A DNA stretch of 7,270 nucleotides from Acidimicrobiia bacterium (GTDB taxonomy: Bacteria > Actinomycetota > Acidimicrobiia > Spongiisociales > UBA5794): positions 1 through 7,270 of the forward strand of contig JABDIW010000122.1 of assembly GCA_013003515.1 (NCBI GenBank). The letters run 5' to 3'. Below the pieces are notes generated by a model. The model ran no database searches and was not told where the DNA came from. It was given only the letters and a program-made list of their open reading frames with translations. The number at the start of each line of letters is the position of its first letter. Position 1 is the first letter of the stretch. The translations under genes were made by a program, and so were the position numbers. Shown piece after piece: positions 6,023 through 7,270 of this stretch.

Positions 6023-6030
6023 CCCTCCCT
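6023..6030 (-). promoter_or_regulatory. Purine-rich ribosome binding site of the PhyH-like gene
   Basis: On the minus strand AGGGAGGG ends three bases before the GTG at 6019, and its GGAGG core is four bases away. The match to the 16S tail is strong but the spacing is shorter than usual. This leaves the GTG at 5992 (AAGGG seven bases upstream) as a possible alternative start. Confidence 0.4.
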
Positions 6031-6101
6031 CAGCTCTCCTACACCTACCACCCCGCCAGTATCCCTTGTCACACCCGACTGGGAGGATCTGATCACAGGC
6101 G

Positions 6102-6108
6102 AAAGGAG
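6102..6108 (+). promoter_or_regulatory. Strong ribosome binding site of the Cys-rich unknown gene
   Basis: AAAGGAG at 6102-6108 is an almost perfect Shine-Dalgarno six bases before the ATG at 6115. It fixes the start and is the strongest such site in the window. Confidence 0.75.
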
Positions 6109-6114
6109 CGAAAC

Positions 6115-6549
6115 ATGCGGATTCTCGAGGCGACGAGCGAAACCCAAGGCGACCGTGACGACGACTACCACTGGTGCACGGACGGCGAGCTCACCTACAT
6201 ACAGGGCACCGACTGCGACCGGCCCGACTGTGGTTGCGAACGGGGCTGGGCCGGCGTCGACAGCCACCGGGCCACTACGACCGTGCAGGTGGTCGACCGG
6301 CCCGGAATGGCCGTGGCCGACCTCGCCGCCGACCTGGCGCTGTCGCTGTTCGACGGCGGCTGGCTCACCACCCCCGACCCGACCGACGAGTTGGTGAGCG
6401 TGTACGTCGACGAGATCATCGACATCGCGAACCACTTCGAGGTCGGCGACGTTCTGTGGCGCAATGGGGAGGTCGTCGGACGTCGACATGACCGGGCCGA
6501 CCGCGACTTCGTCGCCTGGATCGAGGACAACTTCCCGAAGGCGAGCTGA
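6115..6549 (+). CDS. Conserved protein of unknown function with Cys/His cluster and SHRATTT motif
   Basis: A 144-residue soluble, acidic protein. I recall actinobacterial hypothetical proteins with the same opening (ATSETQG at residues 6-12) and the same core, a Cys-rich loop followed by AG-x-x-SHRATTT. I recall them as a domain-of-unknown-function family, possibly DUF7715, but cannot confirm that number. Visible parts: a beta strand and ATSETQG (2-12); WCTDGEL (20-26); the loop DCDRPDCGCERGWAG (33-47) with Cys34, Cys39 and Cys41; then SHRATTT (50-56) with His51. Cys21, 34, 39, 41 and His51 could form a metal site, which is inference. The rest (62-140) is predicted alpha/beta, with a helix over 66-80 and a second over ~97-107. 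There is no signal peptide or membrane segment. Its strong ribosome binding site suggests good expression. It is divergent from the PhyH-like gene, with a 95-base gap, and converges on the membrane protein, with a ten-base gap. Confidence 0.8.
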   Translation: MRILEATSETQGDRDDDYHWCTDGELTYIQGTDCDRPDCGCERGWAGVDSHRATTTVQVVDRPGMAVADLAADLALSLFDGGWLTTPDPTDELVSVYVDEIIDIANHFEVGDVLWRNGEVVGRRHDRADRDFVAWIEDNFPKAS

Positions 6550-6559
6550 CGTCGGCGAG

Positions 6560-7270
6560 TCATCCACCCTCGTCGGTCGGCGCGCGCTGTTTCCTCTCCT
6601 TCGACTTCTCGAACAGGTAGAAGGCATACAGCAAGAACCCCACGAGCAACACGATCGTGAAGTCGAGACTCACCGTCGCATCCTCCACATCGACCGCCCG
6701 GGTGCCGTAGTAGGTGATGAGGCCGATGGCGACGCAATACACGAGCTTGCCCGCGAAGATCGGCGTGAGCATCTTGCGGATCGGGTAACGGGCGAGCGCC
6801 ATCGGCCAGATCACGACATCGTCGGGAAGGGACGTGCCCGACGTGAGGAGCACCAAGAACGGAATCCGCCGGGGCTGTTCCTCGCCGGTTCGACGAATCC
6901 AGCGCAATATCCGACTGGTTTCCGCCAGCTCGACCGGCATCGACAGGCCCCGGGCGATGAGGTACGAGTTCACCTCACCGATCCCGGCCCCGACGGCCGA
7001 GGCCACGCTCAGCACCACCACCTTGGTGACGCTGTCACTGGCGACCACGATCGCCGCCAGCGGAAGCGTGTACGGGACCTGGATCAGCAGGGTCGAGTTC
7101 GCAACCACGGCGAGGACGAACAAGGCGATGGAGCCACCGACGAGCCCCTCCTCGTTGGCGACCCACGCAACGAAGTCTTGGAGCTCACCCCGCACCCCGT
7201 CGAGGGCATCGCTGCGAATCACCACCACCAGGAGGCCAAGGCAGAGCACGGCGAACACCAGGTACTTGAT
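6560..7270 (-). CDS. VTT/DedA-like (SNARE-associated type) integral membrane protein, N-terminus beyond the right edge
   Basis: Inner-membrane protein. The frame is open to the window edge (IKYLVFAVLCLGLLVVVI is the first visible membrane helix), so the true start lies outside; GTG at 7258 is an internal codon. Residue numbers here count from that GTG. Later membrane segments are at ~42-73 (GGSIALFVLAVVANSTLLIQ and on to VASD), ~79-100 (VVVLSVASAVGAGIGEVNSY), ~132-152, ~165-188 and ~195-213. Two features suggest a VTT domain: the Gly-rich helix ending GAGIGEVNSYLIARG, and the re-entrant-looking stretch PFLVLLTSGTSLPDDVVIWP with a helix and Gly-rich end after it. Relatives move or help move lipids such as undecaprenyl phosphate or phosphatidylethanolamine, but this member's substrate is unknown. 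The C-terminal tail is highly charged (FEKSKERKQ) and probably cytoplasmic. It is separated by ten bases from the convergent gene ending at 6549. Confidence 0.75.
   Translation of the reverse strand: MKYLVFAVLCLGLLVVVIRSDALDGVRGELQDFVAWVANEEGLVGGSIALFVLAVVANSTLLIQVPYTLPLAAIVVASDSVTKVVVLSVASAVGAGIGEVNSYLIARGLSMPVELAETSRILRWIRRTGEEQPRRIPFLVLLTSGTSLPDDVVIWPMALARYPIRKMLTPIFAGKLVYCVAIGLITYYGTRAVDVEDATVSLDFTIVLLVGFLLYAFYLFEKSKERKQRAPTDEGG

Overview
The window is high-GC DNA with strong G/C bias at third codon positions. Several starts look leaderless: a -10-like hexamer lies six bases before the ATG and no ribosome binding site is visible. Together with the gene content this points to an actinobacterium. 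A marine or soil acidimicrobial-type lineage is my guess from the style of the proteins; the sequence does not prove it.

Layout. (1) Positions 1-436, minus strand: the N-terminal part of a LysR-type regulator that runs off the left edge. It is divergent from a small basic 63-residue protein at 510-701, plus strand. A perfect 15-bp palindrome lies next to the regulator's start codon. (2) Positions 751-4246, minus strand: a two-gene fatty-acid beta-oxidation operon. The thiolase (FadI-like, beta subunit) comes first. Ten bases after its stop codon comes the enoyl-CoA hydratase / 3-hydroxyacyl-CoA dehydrogenase (FadJ-like, alpha subunit). Together they would form the trifunctional complex that carries out the last three steps of each beta-oxidation cycle. 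(3) Positions 4455-5211, plus strand: a translationally coupled pair. A small helical protein is followed by a nucleotidyltransferase-fold protein that has lost a stretch in its middle and changed frame, so it is a probable pseudogene. (4) Positions 5225-6019, minus strand: a phytanoyl-CoA dioxygenase-like Fe(II)/2-oxoglutarate enzyme. (5) Positions 6115-6549, plus strand: a conserved Cys/His-containing protein of unknown function with a strong ribosome binding site. (6) Positions 6560-7270, minus strand: a VTT/DedA-like membrane protein whose N-terminus lies beyond the right edge.

The beta-oxidation operon is the only part whose genes clearly work together. The phytanoyl-CoA dioxygenase-like enzyme could also act in lipid breakdown, but nothing ties it to the operon beyond proximity. 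The most unusual features are the broken nucleotidyltransferase beside an apparently intact partner, the palindrome covering the regulator's predicted -10 element, the cluster of four GARCTKG heptamers upstream of the thiolase, and the Cys-rich unknown protein. I see no mobile element, CRISPR array, tRNA or rRNA, and no gene-free stretch longer than about 210 bases. I do not see convincing evidence of a wholly new system.
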